Under the pieces are notes generated by a model. That model had not been told where the DNA came from and did not search any database. It was given only the letters and a program-made list of their open reading frames with translations. The position numbers and the translations under genes are program-made. 64,000 nt of DNA from positions 248,001 through 312,000 of the forward strand of contig NZ_ATDN01000001.1 of assembly GCF_004014805.1 (NCBI RefSeq). Direction: 5' to 3'. Of the stretch, positions 21,911 to 32,780 are shown piece by piece (position 1 is the first letter of the stretch; every line of letters starts with the position of its first letter). This DNA is from Mycolicibacterium elephantis DSM 44368 (GTDB taxonomy: Bacteria; Actinomycetota; Actinomycetes; Mycobacteriales; Mycobacteriaceae).

Positions 21911-21926
21911 GTAACTTCGGCGCAAC
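21911..21926 (+). promoter_or_regulatory. Candidate GlnR box upstream of glnA1
   Basis: GTAAC-N6-GCAAC matches the actinobacterial GlnR pattern (GTNAC-N6-GNAAC). It lies about 75-90 bases before the glnA1 start and is followed by GGTTGACGACCGTGCAAC, which could be a second, weaker half or a -35 region (TTGACG). GlnR control of glutamine synthetase genes is established in mycobacteria; the site itself is inference. Confidence 0.45.
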
Positions 21927-22000
21927 ATACGGTTGACGACCGTGCAACATCGTGTCCTTAGCGTCAACGCGCGGGTTACGAAATATAAGGAGAGAACTCA

Positions 22001-23437
<1,437 letters not shown>

Positions 23438-23447
23438 CCACAACTGA

Positions 23448-23490
23448 CCGATTCGGGCCGGGCGACTTCGACGCGCCCGGCCCGAATCGG
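23448..23490 (+). terminator. Perfect 17-bp hairpin after glnA1
   Basis: Arms 23448-23464 and 23474-23490 are exact inverse complements, 17 of 17 and GC-rich, with a 9-base loop. It lies 10 bases after the glnA1 stop. No U-tract follows, as is common for mycobacterial intrinsic terminators. The next promoter (TAGGGT) begins 4 bases further on. Confidence 0.75.
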
Positions 23491-23493
23491 CGT

Positions 23494-23499
23494 TAGGGT
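23494..23499 (+). promoter_or_regulatory. Candidate -10 box for the DoxX gene (leaderless)
   Basis: TAGGGT is 6 bases before the ATG at 23506, immediately after the glnA1 terminator. Confidence 0.45.
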
Positions 23500-23505
23500 C
23501 TGTCA

Positions 23506-23988
23506 ATGACGACCCTGAACAATCGCCTGAACTCCTACTCCCCCGCGGCGTTGCTCGCCTTCCGCGTCTTCTTCGGTCTGCTGTTCGCCGTCCACGGCTC
23601 GGCAAAGTTGTTCGGCTGGCCGCTGGGCTCCTCGGTGCCGGTCGGTAGCTGGCCGATGTGGTGGGCGGGGGTGATCGAACTGGTCGCCGGTCTTCTGATC
23701 ACCGTCGGACTGTTCACCCGCGTCGCGGCGGTCATCGCCTCCGGTGAGATGGCCGTGGCGTACTTCTGGCAGCACTGGCCGCCGCTGGAGGGCGAGCCGC
23801 CGAGCTTCTGGCCGATGGCCAACGGCGGCGAGCCGGCGGTGCTGTTCTGCATCGGGTTCCTGTTGTTGGCCGCCATCGGCCCCGGTGTCTATTCCGTCGA
23901 CGGTAGGCGCCGGCCCGTCGGCGCCGCGACCACCACCGCGGCGCCGCCGGCGCGCGGCGGCCTGCTGAGCAGGTTCCGCCGCCGTTAA
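23506..23988 (+). CDS. DoxX family membrane protein
   Basis: 160 residues with four predicted transmembrane helices. The family pattern RVFFGLLFAVHGSAKLFGW is in helix 1, and ELVAGLLITVGLFTRVAA and a WQHWP loop follow. DoxX proteins in mycobacteria have been linked to oxidative-stress membrane complexes; here the neighbours give no hint of substrate. The stop codon overlaps the stop of the convergent oxidoreductase. Confidence 0.85.
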   Translation: MTTLNNRLNSYSPAALLAFRVFFGLLFAVHGSAKLFGWPLGSSVPVGSWPMWWAGVIELVAGLLITVGLFTRVAAVIASGEMAVAYFWQHWPPLEGEPPSFWPMANGGEPAVLFCIGFLLLAAIGPGVYSVDGRRRPVGAATTTAAPPARGGLLSRFRRR

Positions 23989-24860
23989 TCCAGCGCCATA
24001 TCCTTGCGGAACTTACGCATTCCGTCGATCTTCTCGGCCAGCGACGCCTGCGGCCCGCTGTAGAACATCCACGGCATCGTGATGATCCCGGTGATGCCGC
24101 CGGCCTGTGCGCGGTCGTAATGCTCGGGGGTGAACGCGTCGGTCAGCGGGGTGAGCACGGTGAAATCGTCCATCGACAACCCGCTTTCGGCGCGCAGTTG
24201 CCTCAACCGCTCGACACGTTCGAGCGCGCGCTCGGTGGTGATCAGATCGCCGATCCACCCGTCGTGGCGCGCGGCGCGGCGCAACGCGATGTCAGACAAC
24301 CCGCCGACATAGATGGGAATGTGCGGCGGGGTGGGTTCCATCTCCAGCCGCGGGGTCTGATAGAACTCGCCGTCGAACTCCGTCCAGCCGGGCCGCCACA
24401 GTTCCTTCATCAACTCGAGCATCTCGTCGGTGCGCTTACCACGGCGGTCGAACCGCTGGCCCATCAACGTGAACTCTTCTTTGCACCAGCCGACCCCGAT
24501 GCCGAGTTCGAGCCGCCCTCCGGCCAGGTATGCGGCGGTGCCAATGGATTTCGCCGCCGAGTATGGATCACGCATCGCGGGCAGATACACCGTGGTGACG
24601 AACCTCAGCCGGGTGGTCGCCAGAGCGATCGCGCCGATCATCACCCACGGATCGGGCCAGTCGGTGAACGCCTCCCAGCGGCGTTTGCCGTCCTTGGTGT
24701 AGGGATACGGCGTCGCCAGTGTCTCGAGGTTCACCACGTGGTCGGGGATGCCGATCCCGTCATAGCCGAGATCATCTGCGGCCTTGGCGACTTCCACGGC
24801 CTCACCGGTGTCGAGAAAGGCGGTGCTGACATAGAACTTCAGAGCCACGTCAGCCCGCAT
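23985..24860 (-). CDS. LLM class F420-dependent oxidoreductase
   Basis: 291 residues with the luciferase-like TIM-barrel pattern: ADDLGYDGIGIPDHVV at the start, LRFVTTVYLPAMRDPYSAAK, and GRLELGIGVGWCKEEF. This subgroup usually uses coenzyme F420; the substrate is unknown. The ATG at 24860 overlaps the end of a thioesterase remnant by 11 bases. A GTG 12 bases further in (24848) starts just after that gene's stop and is an equally good start. Confidence 0.88.
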   Translation of the reverse strand: MRADVALKFYVSTAFLDTGEAVEVAKAADDLGYDGIGIPDHVVNLETLATPYPYTKDGKRRWEAFTDWPDPWVMIGAIALATTRLRFVTTVYLPAMRDPYSAAKSIGTAAYLAGGRLELGIGVGWCKEEFTLMGQRFDRRGKRTDEMLELMKELWRPGWTEFDGEFYQTPRLEMEPTPPHIPIYVGGLSDIALRRAARHDGWIGDLITTERALERVERLRQLRAESGLSMDDFTVLTPLTDAFTPEHYDRAQAGGITGIITMPWMFYSGPQASLAEKIDGMRKFRKDMALD

Positions 24861-25186
24861 CCCTTGCCCACGCCGGCACGATGAACACGCCTTCGGCCTC
24901 CACGGTGGCGCCGTCGGCGTCGCTGAGGTAGCCCCGCGCATAGGTTTTCGCGCCTTCGGGCCCTGTCGCCTCGTGGATTGCCGGTGGCGGTGCGCTGTTC
25001 GCGTTCGAGCACCTCGGTGACCGCGTCGATGGACGCTTGCGCCTCGCGCACGGTGTCCTCGTCCACGTCGGTGTGCAGAGCCGCCGCGATGAGCCTGTGC
25101 AGCGACTCGGTCAGCGGCCCGTACAGCAACCGCTGACGCTCATACTCGTCCGCCGTGACGATGTCATAGCCGAAATCCATGCTCAT
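24850..25186 (-). pseudogene. PaaI-type thioesterase, internally deleted and frameshifted
   Basis: The first ~70 codons (MSMDFGYDIVTADEYERQ, LYGPLTESLHRLI) read like the N-terminus of mycobacterial hotdog thioesterases. Near 24980 the frame changes. The other frame then gives a normal thioesterase C-terminus, with segments IHEATGPEGAKTYARGYL and VEAEGVFIVPAWARDAG, stopping at 24850. About half of the family length, the central hotdog core, is missing. The original frame runs on to 24839 as Arg-rich nonsense. It is therefore a deletion derivative, probably inactive. Confidence 0.75.
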
Positions 25187-25195
25187 TGGCGCTGT

Positions 25196-28171
25196 CTATC
25201 CATCAAAGACCTTTCGTACCACCGCTTTTGCCCGACGGGTCACCCTCAGGTAGTTGTCGAGGAACTCGCCGCCGTCGCCACTCTCCCACCCTGCGGCCAC
25301 CGCGACGGCGTTGAGTTGCCGACCGGGGCCCGGCAGCTGGTCGGTCGGTTTACCACGCACCAGCACCAGCGCGTTGCGGGCGGCGGTGGCGGTCAACCAC
25401 GCCTGCCGCAGCAACTCCACATCACCCTCGGCGATCAGCTCGGCCGCGGCGATCGCGTCGAGCGCCTCCAGCGTCGACGTGGTGTGCAGCGCCGCCACCT
25501 CGTGAGCGTGCCGCAGCTGCAGAAGCTGCACGGTCCATTCGATGTCGGCCAGCCCGCCGCGTCCCAGCTTCGTATGCGTGTTGGGGTCCGCGCCGCGCGG
25601 CAGCCGCTCGGCGTCCACCCGCGCCTTGATCCGCCGGATCTCGCGGATACCCTCGGCCGACATGCCGCCGGGCCGATACCGGATCTTGTCCACCATCAAC
25701 AGGAACCGCTCCCCCAGGTCGAGATCGCCGGCGACCCGATGGGCCCGCAGCAGCGCCTGGACCTCCCACGGCTGCACCCACTGCGTGTAGTACGCCTCAT
25801 ACGACGCCAGCGTGCGCACCAGCGGCCCGTTGCGGCCCTCGGGCCGCAACGTCGCGTCTATCTCCAGCGGCGGGTCGGGGCTGGGCGCACCGAGCAACGT
25901 GCCCACCTGCTCGGCGACCGTCGTCGCCCAGCGAACGGCGACCGACTCGTCGACCCCTTCGTCGGGTTCGCACACGAACATCACGTCGGCGTCCGAGCCG
26001 TAGCCCAGCTCGGCGCCGCCCAACCTGCCCATCCCGATCACCGCGATGCGGGCGGGAACCGCGTCCTCGCCGGTGTTGGCGCGGATCACCGATTCCAGCG
26101 CGGCCTGCAGCACCGCCACCCACACCGACGTCAACGCCGCACAGACATCGGTCACCTCGAGCATGCCGAGCAGGTCCGCGGACGCGATCCTGGCCAGCTC
26201 GCGGCGGCGCAGAGTGCGTGCGGCGGCGATGGCCCGCTCCGGCTCGGGATGCCTTCCGGCGGAGGCGATCAGCGCGCGGGCCACCCCGTCGGGATCGACG
26301 TCGCACAGCTTGGGGCCGTCGGGTCCGTCGGCGTAGAGCTGGATCACCTCGGGTGCGCGCATCAGGAGTTCGGGGATGTAGGCCGACGTGCCCAACACCG
26401 TCATCAGCCGTTTGGCCACCGCACCCTCGTCGCGCAGCGTCGACAGATACCACCGGTGCTCGACGAGCGCCTCGCTGATGCGTCGGTAGGCCAGCAGCCC
26501 GCCGTCGGGATCCGGCGTGTCGGACAACCAGTCCAGCAGCGTCGGCAGCAGCACCCGCTGCACCCGGCTGCGTCTGACGCTGCCCGCGGTCAGCGCCGCC
26601 AGGTGCGTCAACGCGCTCTGCGGACCTTCGTAGCCGAGCGCTGCCAGCTGCCGTTCGGCGGCCTCCTGCGTCATCCCTACCGAGATTCCAAGCGCGGCTT
26701 GACCGACTGACTCCAGCAGCGGTTGGTAGAACAGCTTGGCGTGCAGGCGTGACACCCGCATGCTTTGACGCTTGAGTTCTTCGCGCAGCACCCCCAGGGC
26801 GTCGTGGGTGCCGTCGGGGCGGATATGCGCGGCCCGCGCCAGCCAGCGCAGCGCCTCGTCGTCGTCCTCGTCGGGAAGCATGTGGGTGCGCTTGAGCCGC
26901 TGCAGCTGCAGCCGGTGCTCGAGCAGCCGCAGGAACTCGTATGAGGCGGTGAGGTTGGCAGCGTCGTCACGACCGACGTATCCGGCCGCCCCGAGCGCCG
27001 CCAGCGCGTCGACCGTGGAGGCCACCCGCAGCGACTCGTCGTTGCGGCCGTGCACCAATTGCAGCAGCTGCACCGCGAACTCGACGTCGCGCAGGCCGCC
27101 GGTGCCGAGCTTGATCTCACGGCTGCGCACCCCGGCGGGCACGAGTTCCTCGACGCGCCGGCGCATGGCCTGCACCTCGGACACGAAATCCTCACGCTCG
27201 CAGGCGGTCCACACCATCGGCATCAGCGCGTCGACGTAGGCCTGCCCCAGTTCGGCGTCGCCCGCGGCGGGTCTGGCCTTCATCAGCGCCTGGAACTCCC
27301 ACGTCTTGGCCCACCGCTGGTAGTAGGCGATGTGGGAATCCAAGGTGCGCACCAGCTGACCGCGTTTTCCCTCCGGCCGCAACGCGGCATCGACCTCGAA
27401 GAAGGCGTCGGCGGCGAACCGCATCATCTCGCCGGCCACCCGGGTCGCCAGTGCCAGATCGGTTTCGTCGTTGGCGGCCACAAAGATCACGTCGACGTCG
27501 CTGACGTAGTTGAGTTCTCGCGCACCGCATTTGCCCATCGCGATCATCGCGAGCCGCGGGGCCTCTTCGGGCTTCAGCCCTATCGAGGTGATCGCCACCG
27601 TCAACGCGGCGGTCAGCGCGGCGTCCGCCAGATCCGACAGGTGCGCCGCGACCGTCTTGAACGGTAGAACGGGTTCGTTCTCCACGGTGGAGGCCAGGTC
27701 CAGTCCGGCCAGCACCATCAGCCGGTCGCGGTACAGCGTGCGCAACGGCTGCAGCGCAGCGTTTGCGGCGGTGAATTCCCCGGCCAGCGACCCGAACATG
27801 TCCTTCAGTTCCTCGGCCGTCGGCAAGGCCACCTCGCCGGACAGCAGACGCCAGGAGTCCGGGTGAGCGATCAGGTGGTCGGCCAGCGCCAGCGACGACC
27901 CGAGGATGCTGAACAGCCGGCCGCGCAGCGGGCGGTCGGTCATCAACTGCTCGTTGAGCTCGGCCCAGTCGGCCCCGACCGCGTCGGCCAGCCGCACCAC
28001 TGCCTTCAGCGCCGTGTCGGCGTCGGGCGCGCGCGACAGCGACCACAGCAGATCGGTGTGGTCGTCGGTGTTCCAGCCGAGCCGATCCAGATCGGCGGGC
28101 GCGGACGGTTCGACCAGTCCCAGCCGGCCTACGCTGGGCAGCTTCGGACGCTGCGTCGCAGGTTTGGCCAC
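25196..28171 (-). CDS. glnE: Glutamine synthetase adenylyltransferase/deadenylase
   Basis: Bifunctional regulator that adenylylates and deadenylylates GlnA1. 991 residues with two nucleotidyltransferase domains. The N-terminal (removing) one is centred on [20 protein letters not shown] and the C-terminal (transferring) one on [20 protein letters not shown]. The duplicated [17 protein letters not shown] / [17 protein letters not shown] segments are each typical. The GTG at 28171 ([15 protein letters not shown]) matches the usual start; a TTG 18 bases upstream is less likely. It lies between glnA1 and glnA2, downstream of glnA2 on the same strand. Confidence 0.95.
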   Translation of the reverse strand: MAKPATQRPKLPSVGRLGLVEPSAPADLDRLGWNTDDHTDLLWSLSRAPDADTALKAVVRLADAVGADWAELNEQLMTDRPLRGRLFSILGSSLALADHLIAHPDSWRLLSGEVALPTAEELKDMFGSLAGEFTAANAALQPLRTLYRDRLMVLAGLDLASTVENEPVLPFKTVAAHLSDLADAALTAALTVAITSIGLKPEEAPRLAMIAMGKCGARELNYVSDVDVIFVAANDETDLALATRVAGEMMRFAADAFFEVDAALRPEGKRGQLVRTLDSHIAYYQRWAKTWEFQALMKARPAAGDAELGQAYVDALMPMVWTACEREDFVSEVQAMRRRVEELVPAGVRSREIKLGTGGLRDVEFAVQLLQLVHGRNDESLRVASTVDALAALGAAGYVGRDDAANLTASYEFLRLLEHRLQLQRLKRTHMLPDEDDDEALRWLARAAHIRPDGTHDALGVLREELKRQSMRVSRLHAKLFYQPLLESVGQAALGISVGMTQEAAERQLAALGYEGPQSALTHLAALTAGSVRRSRVQRVLLPTLLDWLSDTPDPDGGLLAYRRISEALVEHRWYLSTLRDEGAVAKRLMTVLGTSAYIPELLMRAPEVIQLYADGPDGPKLCDVDPDGVARALIASAGRHPEPERAIAAARTLRRRELARIASADLLGMLEVTDVCAALTSVWVAVLQAALESVIRANTGEDAVPARIAVIGMGRLGGAELGYGSDADVMFVCEPDEGVDESVAVRWATTVAEQVGTLLGAPSPDPPLEIDATLRPEGRNGPLVRTLASYEAYYTQWVQPWEVQALLRAHRVAGDLDLGERFLLMVDKIRYRPGGMSAEGIREIRRIKARVDAERLPRGADPNTHTKLGRGGLADIEWTVQLLQLRHAHEVAALHTTSTLEALDAIAAAELIAEGDVELLRQAWLTATAARNALVLVRGKPTDQLPGPGRQLNAVAVAAGWESGDGGEFLDNYLRVTRRAKAVVRKVFDG

Positions 28172-28199
28172 ATCTGGACGGTAGCGCAAGGGCCCGCGG

Positions 28200-29540
28200 C
28201 TACAGCGACAAGTACGACTTCAGCTCGTACGGCGTGACGTGGCTGCGGTAGTTCTCCCACTCGGCGTACTTGTTGCGCAGGAAGTAGTCGAAGACGTGCT
28301 CGCCCAACGCTTCCGCGACCAGTTCGGAGTTCTCCATTTCGGTCAGCGCCATGCCCAGGCTCGACGGCAGCTCCTTGTAGCCCATGGCGTTGCGTTCCTC
28401 GGGGGTGAGGTTCCAGACGTTGTCCTCGGCCTCCGGGCCCAGCACGTAGTCCTTCTCGATGCCGCGCAGGCCCGCGGCCAGCAGCACCGCGAAGGTCAGG
28501 TACGGGTTGCAGGCCGAGTCGGGGCTGCGCACTTCGACGCGCCGCGACGACGCCTTGCGCGGCGTGTACATCGGCACCCGCACCAGCGCCGAGCGGTTGG
28601 CCGCGCCCCACGACGCCGCGGTCGGCGCCTCCCCGCCGTGTATCAGCCGCTTGTAGGAGTTCACCCACTGGTTGGTGACCGCGCTGATCTCGTTGGCGTG
28701 CTCGAGGATGCCCGCGATGAACGACTTGGCGACCTTGGACAGTTGCAGCGGGTCTTCCGGGCTGTGGAACGCGTTGACCTCGCCCTCGAACAGGCTCATG
28801 TGGGTGTGCATCGCCGATCCGGGGTGTTCGGCGAACGGCTTGGGCATGAAGGTGGCGCGCACGCCCTCGCCGAGCGCCACCTCCTTGACCACGTAGCGGA
28901 ACGTCATGACGTTGTCGGCCATCGACAGCGCGTCGGCGTAACGCAGGTCGATCTCCTGCTGGCCCGGCGCGCCCTCGTGGTGGCTGAACTCCACGGAGAT
29001 GCCCATCTGTTCGAGCGCATCGATGGCGTGGCGGCGAAAGTTGGGGGCGGCGTCGTGCACGGCCTGATCGAAGTAGCCGCCGTTGTCGGCGGGCACCGGC
29101 GGGGTTCCGTCATTCTCGCCGGGCTTGAGCAGAAAGAACTCGATCTCCGGATGCACGTAGCAGGAGAACCCCAGGTCGCCGGCCTTGGACAGCTGCCGGC
29201 GCAGCACGTGACGCGAGTCCGCCCATGACGGTGAGCCGTCGGGCATGGTGATGTCGCAGAACATCCGCGCCGAATGGTGCCCGCCCCCGCTGGACATCCA
29301 CGGCAGCACCTGGAAGGTGGACGGATCGGGCCTGGCGATCATGTCGGCCTCCGAGACGCGGGCGAAACCCTCGATCGCCGAACCGTCGAAGCCGATCCCC
29401 TCCTCGAACGCCCCCTCGAGCTCGGCGGGCGCGATCGCGACCGACTTGAGGTATCCGAGCACATCGGTGAACCACAGCCGGACGAAGTGGATGTCGCGTT
29501 CTTCCAGCGTGCGCAGCACGAATTCCTTCTGCCGATCCAT
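28200..29540 (-). CDS. glnA2: Glutamine synthetase, type I-alpha-like (GlnA2)
   Basis: 446 residues, shorter than GlnA1. It keeps the active-site segments ([52 protein letters not shown]). The GlnA1-type adenylylation-site tyrosine is not seen; that region reads [14 protein letters not shown], so GlnE control is unlikely. In mycobacteria GlnA2 is a secondary enzyme. glnE follows about 30 bases downstream. A GTAAC-type box lies just upstream. Confidence 0.95.
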   Translation of the reverse strand: MDRQKEFVLRTLEERDIHFVRLWFTDVLGYLKSVAIAPAELEGAFEEGIGFDGSAIEGFARVSEADMIARPDPSTFQVLPWMSSGGGHHSARMFCDITMPDGSPSWADSRHVLRRQLSKAGDLGFSCYVHPEIEFFLLKPGENDGTPPVPADNGGYFDQAVHDAAPNFRRHAIDALEQMGISVEFSHHEGAPGQQEIDLRYADALSMADNVMTFRYVVKEVALGEGVRATFMPKPFAEHPGSAMHTHMSLFEGEVNAFHSPEDPLQLSKVAKSFIAGILEHANEISAVTNQWVNSYKRLIHGGEAPTAASWGAANRSALVRVPMYTPRKASSRRVEVRSPDSACNPYLTFAVLLAAGLRGIEKDYVLGPEAEDNVWNLTPEERNAMGYKELPSSLGMALTEMENSELVAEALGEHVFDYFLRNKYAEWENYRSHVTPYELKSYLSL

Positions 29541-29562
29541 GTCCGCAGCGTAGGTCCGGGCT

Positions 29563-29578
29563 GTTAAATCGGTGTTAC
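29563..29578 (-). promoter_or_regulatory. Possible GlnR-like box upstream of glnA2
   Basis: On the minus strand GTAAC-N6-TTAAC lies 23-38 bases before the glnA2 ATG. It resembles the glnA1 site (GTAAC-N6-GCAAC) but lacks the conserved G of the second half, so a true site is uncertain. Its closeness to the start would favour repression. Confidence 0.3.
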
Positions 29579-29601
29579 ACGGCGGCTGCGACCGGTGACG
29601 A

Positions 29602-31134
29602 TCAGCACCGCAGGCCGTCGGGCGGCACGGTCAGATCGACCATGAAGTTCACCACCGCGGTGTCCACGCAGGCGTCGCCGTTGAAGACGACGGTGTGCTG
29701 GCGGCCCTCGAAGGTGATCAGCGAGGCCTGCATCTGACGGGCCAGGTCGACACCGGCTTGGTGGGGCGTGGCCGGATCGCCGGTGGTCGACACCACCAGG
29801 ACCTTGCCCGGTCCGGGTGACGATGCGGGGCCTGGTGACGACGTCGGCGGCACCGGCCACATCGCACACAGGTCACGCGGGGCGAGCCCGGTGAAGCCGC
29901 CGTAGGCGATGAACGGCGCCACCTGGCGGACCTGCGCGTCCACCGCCACCCACGACGCGGTGTCGGCCGGATACGGCGCGTCGACGCAGCGGATGGCCAG
30001 AAACGCGTCCTGCTGGTTGGTGTAGTGCCCGGACTCGTCGCGACGCTGGTAGTCGTCGGCCAACAGCAGCAGATCGCCGGCGTCGGTGCCGCGCTGCAGG
30101 CCGAGCAGCCCGCTGGTGAGGTACTTCCAGTAGCGCTGGGAGTAGAGCGCGTTGACCGTCCCGGTGATGGCGTCGGCGTAGCTCAGCCCACGCGGATCGG
30201 AGGTGTAGGCGGGCCGCTGCACCAACGGGTCCACCAGCTGGCGGTAGCGGGCGACGAACTGCGCCGGATCGGTGCCCAGCGGGCAGTCCGGGGACGACGC
30301 GCAGTCTGTCGCGTATTCCTCGAAAGCCCTTTGGAAGCCCACCATTTGGCGGATCCTGGCGGCGATCGGATCCAGTCCGGGGTCGATGGCACCGTCGAGC
30401 ACCATCGCCCGCACCCGCTCGCCGAAGTGTTCGGCGTAGGCCGCGCCGAGTTGGGTGCCGTAGGAGAAGCCCAGGTAGTTGATCTGGTTCTCACCGAGCG
30501 CGGCGCGTACCACGTCCATGTCGCGTACCGCCGACGCGGTGCCGATGTTGGCCAGGAACTCGGCGCCCATTCTGTCGACGCAACTCCGGGCGAGCTGCGC
30601 GTACAGCTGCTCGATGCGTGCGACCCCGGCCGGGCTGTAATCGACCATCGGTTCGCGACGGTAGGCGTCGAACTCCGCGTCGGTGCGGCAGCGCAGTTCC
30701 GGGGTGGAGAACCCGACACCGCGCGGGTCGAAGCCGACCAGATCGAAGCGACGACCGATCTCGGTGTCGGCCAGCGCTGCGCCCATCCCCGCGACGGTCT
30801 TGACCGCCGACGCACCAGGGCCGCCGGGGTTCACCATCAGCACCCCGATCCGGTCGCCGGTGGCGGGCACCCGGATCACCGCCAAGTGGGCATGTGCGGC
30901 TTGAGGATTGGCGGCGTCATTCCAGTCGACGGGTACCGCGACGGTGGCGCACTCTGCGGTGGGGATCTTGCTGGTGTCGGCGATCCACTGTTGGCAACCA
31001 CCCCACGCCGGTGGCTGCCCGTAGAGCGCGACGGACTGCCCGTCGGGTGCGGCCGACGCGTTCGGAAGCGCCGTCGGCACGGCAAGCGTCATCGCCAGCA
31101 AGACGATGTACACCAGCCGACCCGCCCGCCACAT
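29602..31134 (-). CDS. Secreted alpha/beta-hydrolase (TAP-like peptidase, Rv2223c/Hip1 paralogue)
   Basis: 510 residues. A cleavable signal peptide (WRAGRLVYIVLLAMTLAVP, ending near NASAAP) lacks a lipobox. The hydrolase core shows the oxyanion segment MVNPGGPGASA, the nucleophile elbow GFSYGTQLG, an Asp in TTGDPATPHQAG and a His in RQHTVVFNG. The C-terminal TAP-like domain is Cys-containing. It follows the lipoprotein paralogue on the same strand. The start is moved in from an open frame at 31293 to the Met that begins the signal peptide. Confidence 0.9.
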   Translation of the reverse strand: MWRAGRLVYIVLLAMTLAVPTALPNASAAPDGQSVALYGQPPAWGGCQQWIADTSKIPTAECATVAVPVDWNDAANPQAAHAHLAVIRVPATGDRIGVLMVNPGGPGASAVKTVAGMGAALADTEIGRRFDLVGFDPRGVGFSTPELRCRTDAEFDAYRREPMVDYSPAGVARIEQLYAQLARSCVDRMGAEFLANIGTASAVRDMDVVRAALGENQINYLGFSYGTQLGAAYAEHFGERVRAMVLDGAIDPGLDPIAARIRQMVGFQRAFEEYATDCASSPDCPLGTDPAQFVARYRQLVDPLVQRPAYTSDPRGLSYADAITGTVNALYSQRYWKYLTSGLLGLQRGTDAGDLLLLADDYQRRDESGHYTNQQDAFLAIRCVDAPYPADTASWVAVDAQVRQVAPFIAYGGFTGLAPRDLCAMWPVPPTSSPGPASSPGPGKVLVVSTTGDPATPHQAGVDLARQMQASLITFEGRQHTVVFNGDACVDTAVVNFMVDLTVPPDGLRC

Positions 31135-31220
31135 GGCAGCAATCGTGGCATGCCGGGGGGACAGCGATCGCGGCCGCGATCCAACGGTGACCGGGATGTG
31201 ATCTGGCGGTGCGCCGCAGA

Positions 31221-32735
31221 TCAGCTGCAGCGGGTGTCCGGCGGTGGCACGGTCAGGTCGATCAGGTAGCGCGACGCGATGTCGTCGATGCACTGGTTGC
31301 CCTGAAACACGACGGTGTGCTGGGTGCCCTCGTAGGTGAGCAGGGTGCCGCCGAGTTGTTGGGCCAACTCCTCGCCCGCCTCATACGGCGTGGCCGGGTC
31401 ATTGGTCGTGGACACCACCAGCACCGGCGGCAGCCCGCTGACCTCGATCTCGTGGGGTTCGCTCGTCGGCGGCACCGGCCAGAACGCGCAGGTGTTCAGC
31501 GGTGCGTGGCCGGTGAACTCGCCGTAGCTCAAGAACGGCGCCGCTTCGCGGACCCGGCGGTCCTCCTCGGCGACCTTCGCCCGGTCGGTCACCGCGGGTT
31601 TGTCGACGCAGTTGACGGCCACCCGGGCGTCGGTCGAGTTGTTGTAGTGGCCGTTCTGGTCGCGGCCCATGTAGAGGTCCGCCAGCGCCAGCATGGTGTC
31701 GCCGGTACCGTCTTTGAGTTCACTGAGCGCCTGGGTCAGATGACGCCACAGGTTCGGCGAATACAGCGGCAGGATCGTGCCCACGATCGCGTCGGAGTAG
31801 CTCAAGCCACGCGGGTCCCTGGTCCGCGCCGGCTTCTCCACCAGCGGGTCGACCAGGCTGTGGTAGACGTCGTTGGCCTTCGCGGGGTCGTCGCCGAGCG
31901 GGCAGTCCGGGTGGGTGGCCGCGCAGTCGGCGGCGTAGTCGTTGAACGCGGTCTGGAATGCCGCGGCCTGGCGGACGTTGGCCTCGATCGGGTCGGCGTT
32001 GGGGTCGACGGCGCCGTCGAGGACCATCGCCCGCACCTTGTCCGGGTAGTTCTCGGCGTAGGTGGAGCCGATCCGGGTGCCGTACGAGTAGCCCAGATAG
32101 GTCAGCTTCTCGTCGCCGACCGCCTCACGGATCGCATCGAGATCCCTGGCCACGTTGGCGGTGCCGATGTTGGCCAGGAACTCCTCGCCCATCTTGTCGA
32201 CACAGCGCTGCACGAACGCCTTGGTCTCCTCCTCGATCTCGGCGACGCCTTCCTCCGAGTAGTCGACCTGCGGGTCGGCCCGCAGCCGGTCGTTGTCGGC
32301 GTCGGAGTTGCACCACAGCGCCGGGGTGGAGTTCGCGACGCCGCGGGGGTCGAACCCGACGAGGTCGAAGCGCTCGCGCACCGACTCCGGCAGCGACGAA
32401 ACGACGTTGGCGGCGGCCTCCACGCCGGACTCGCCCGGTCCGCCGGGGTTGATGATCAGCGAACCGATCTTCTCGCCGGTCGCCCTGAACCGGATCAGCG
32501 CGATCCGCGCGACGTCGCCGTCAGGCTCGTCGTAGTTGACCGGCACCGACAACATGCCGCATTCGGCGCCCTCGGGCACACGCGCCTCCGCGCCGCCCTC
32601 GAGTTGGCACGGCGCCCACTGCACCGGGGTACCGGGCCGCGGCACCGCAACGACGGCGCGCCCGTCGACCGTCGTGCTGCAACCGGCGACGAGCAGCAGC
32701 GTGGCGGTCGCGAGGACCCCGATCTTGAGGTTCAT
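31221..32735 (-). CDS. caeA: Hip1/CaeA-type lipoprotein serine hydrolase (Rv2224c-like)
   Basis: 504 residues. The signal peptide ends in the lipobox LLVAGC, so it is likely anchored at the cell envelope, where M. tuberculosis Hip1 cleaves GroEL2 and affects immune responses. The catalytic set is visible: GYSYGTRIG (Ser), TTNDPATPYEAG (Asp) and GTQHTVVFQG (His). The Met beginning NLKIGVLATATLL is the best start. About 45% of positions look identical to the downstream paralogue by eye, suggesting a tandem duplication. Confidence 0.92.
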   Translation of the reverse strand: MNLKIGVLATATLLLVAGCSTTVDGRAVVAVPRPGTPVQWAPCQLEGGAEARVPEGAECGMLSVPVNYDEPDGDVARIALIRFRATGEKIGSLIINPGGPGESGVEAAANVVSSLPESVRERFDLVGFDPRGVANSTPALWCNSDADNDRLRADPQVDYSEEGVAEIEEETKAFVQRCVDKMGEEFLANIGTANVARDLDAIREAVGDEKLTYLGYSYGTRIGSTYAENYPDKVRAMVLDGAVDPNADPIEANVRQAAAFQTAFNDYAADCAATHPDCPLGDDPAKANDVYHSLVDPLVEKPARTRDPRGLSYSDAIVGTILPLYSPNLWRHLTQALSELKDGTGDTMLALADLYMGRDQNGHYNNSTDARVAVNCVDKPAVTDRAKVAEEDRRVREAAPFLSYGEFTGHAPLNTCAFWPVPPTSEPHEIEVSGLPPVLVVSTTNDPATPYEAGEELAQQLGGTLLTYEGTQHTVVFQGNQCIDDIASRYLIDLTVPPPDTRCS

Positions 32736-32780
32736 GGCACCACATGCTGCCATGACCCCGGATATGTGCTGGCGAGGCGG

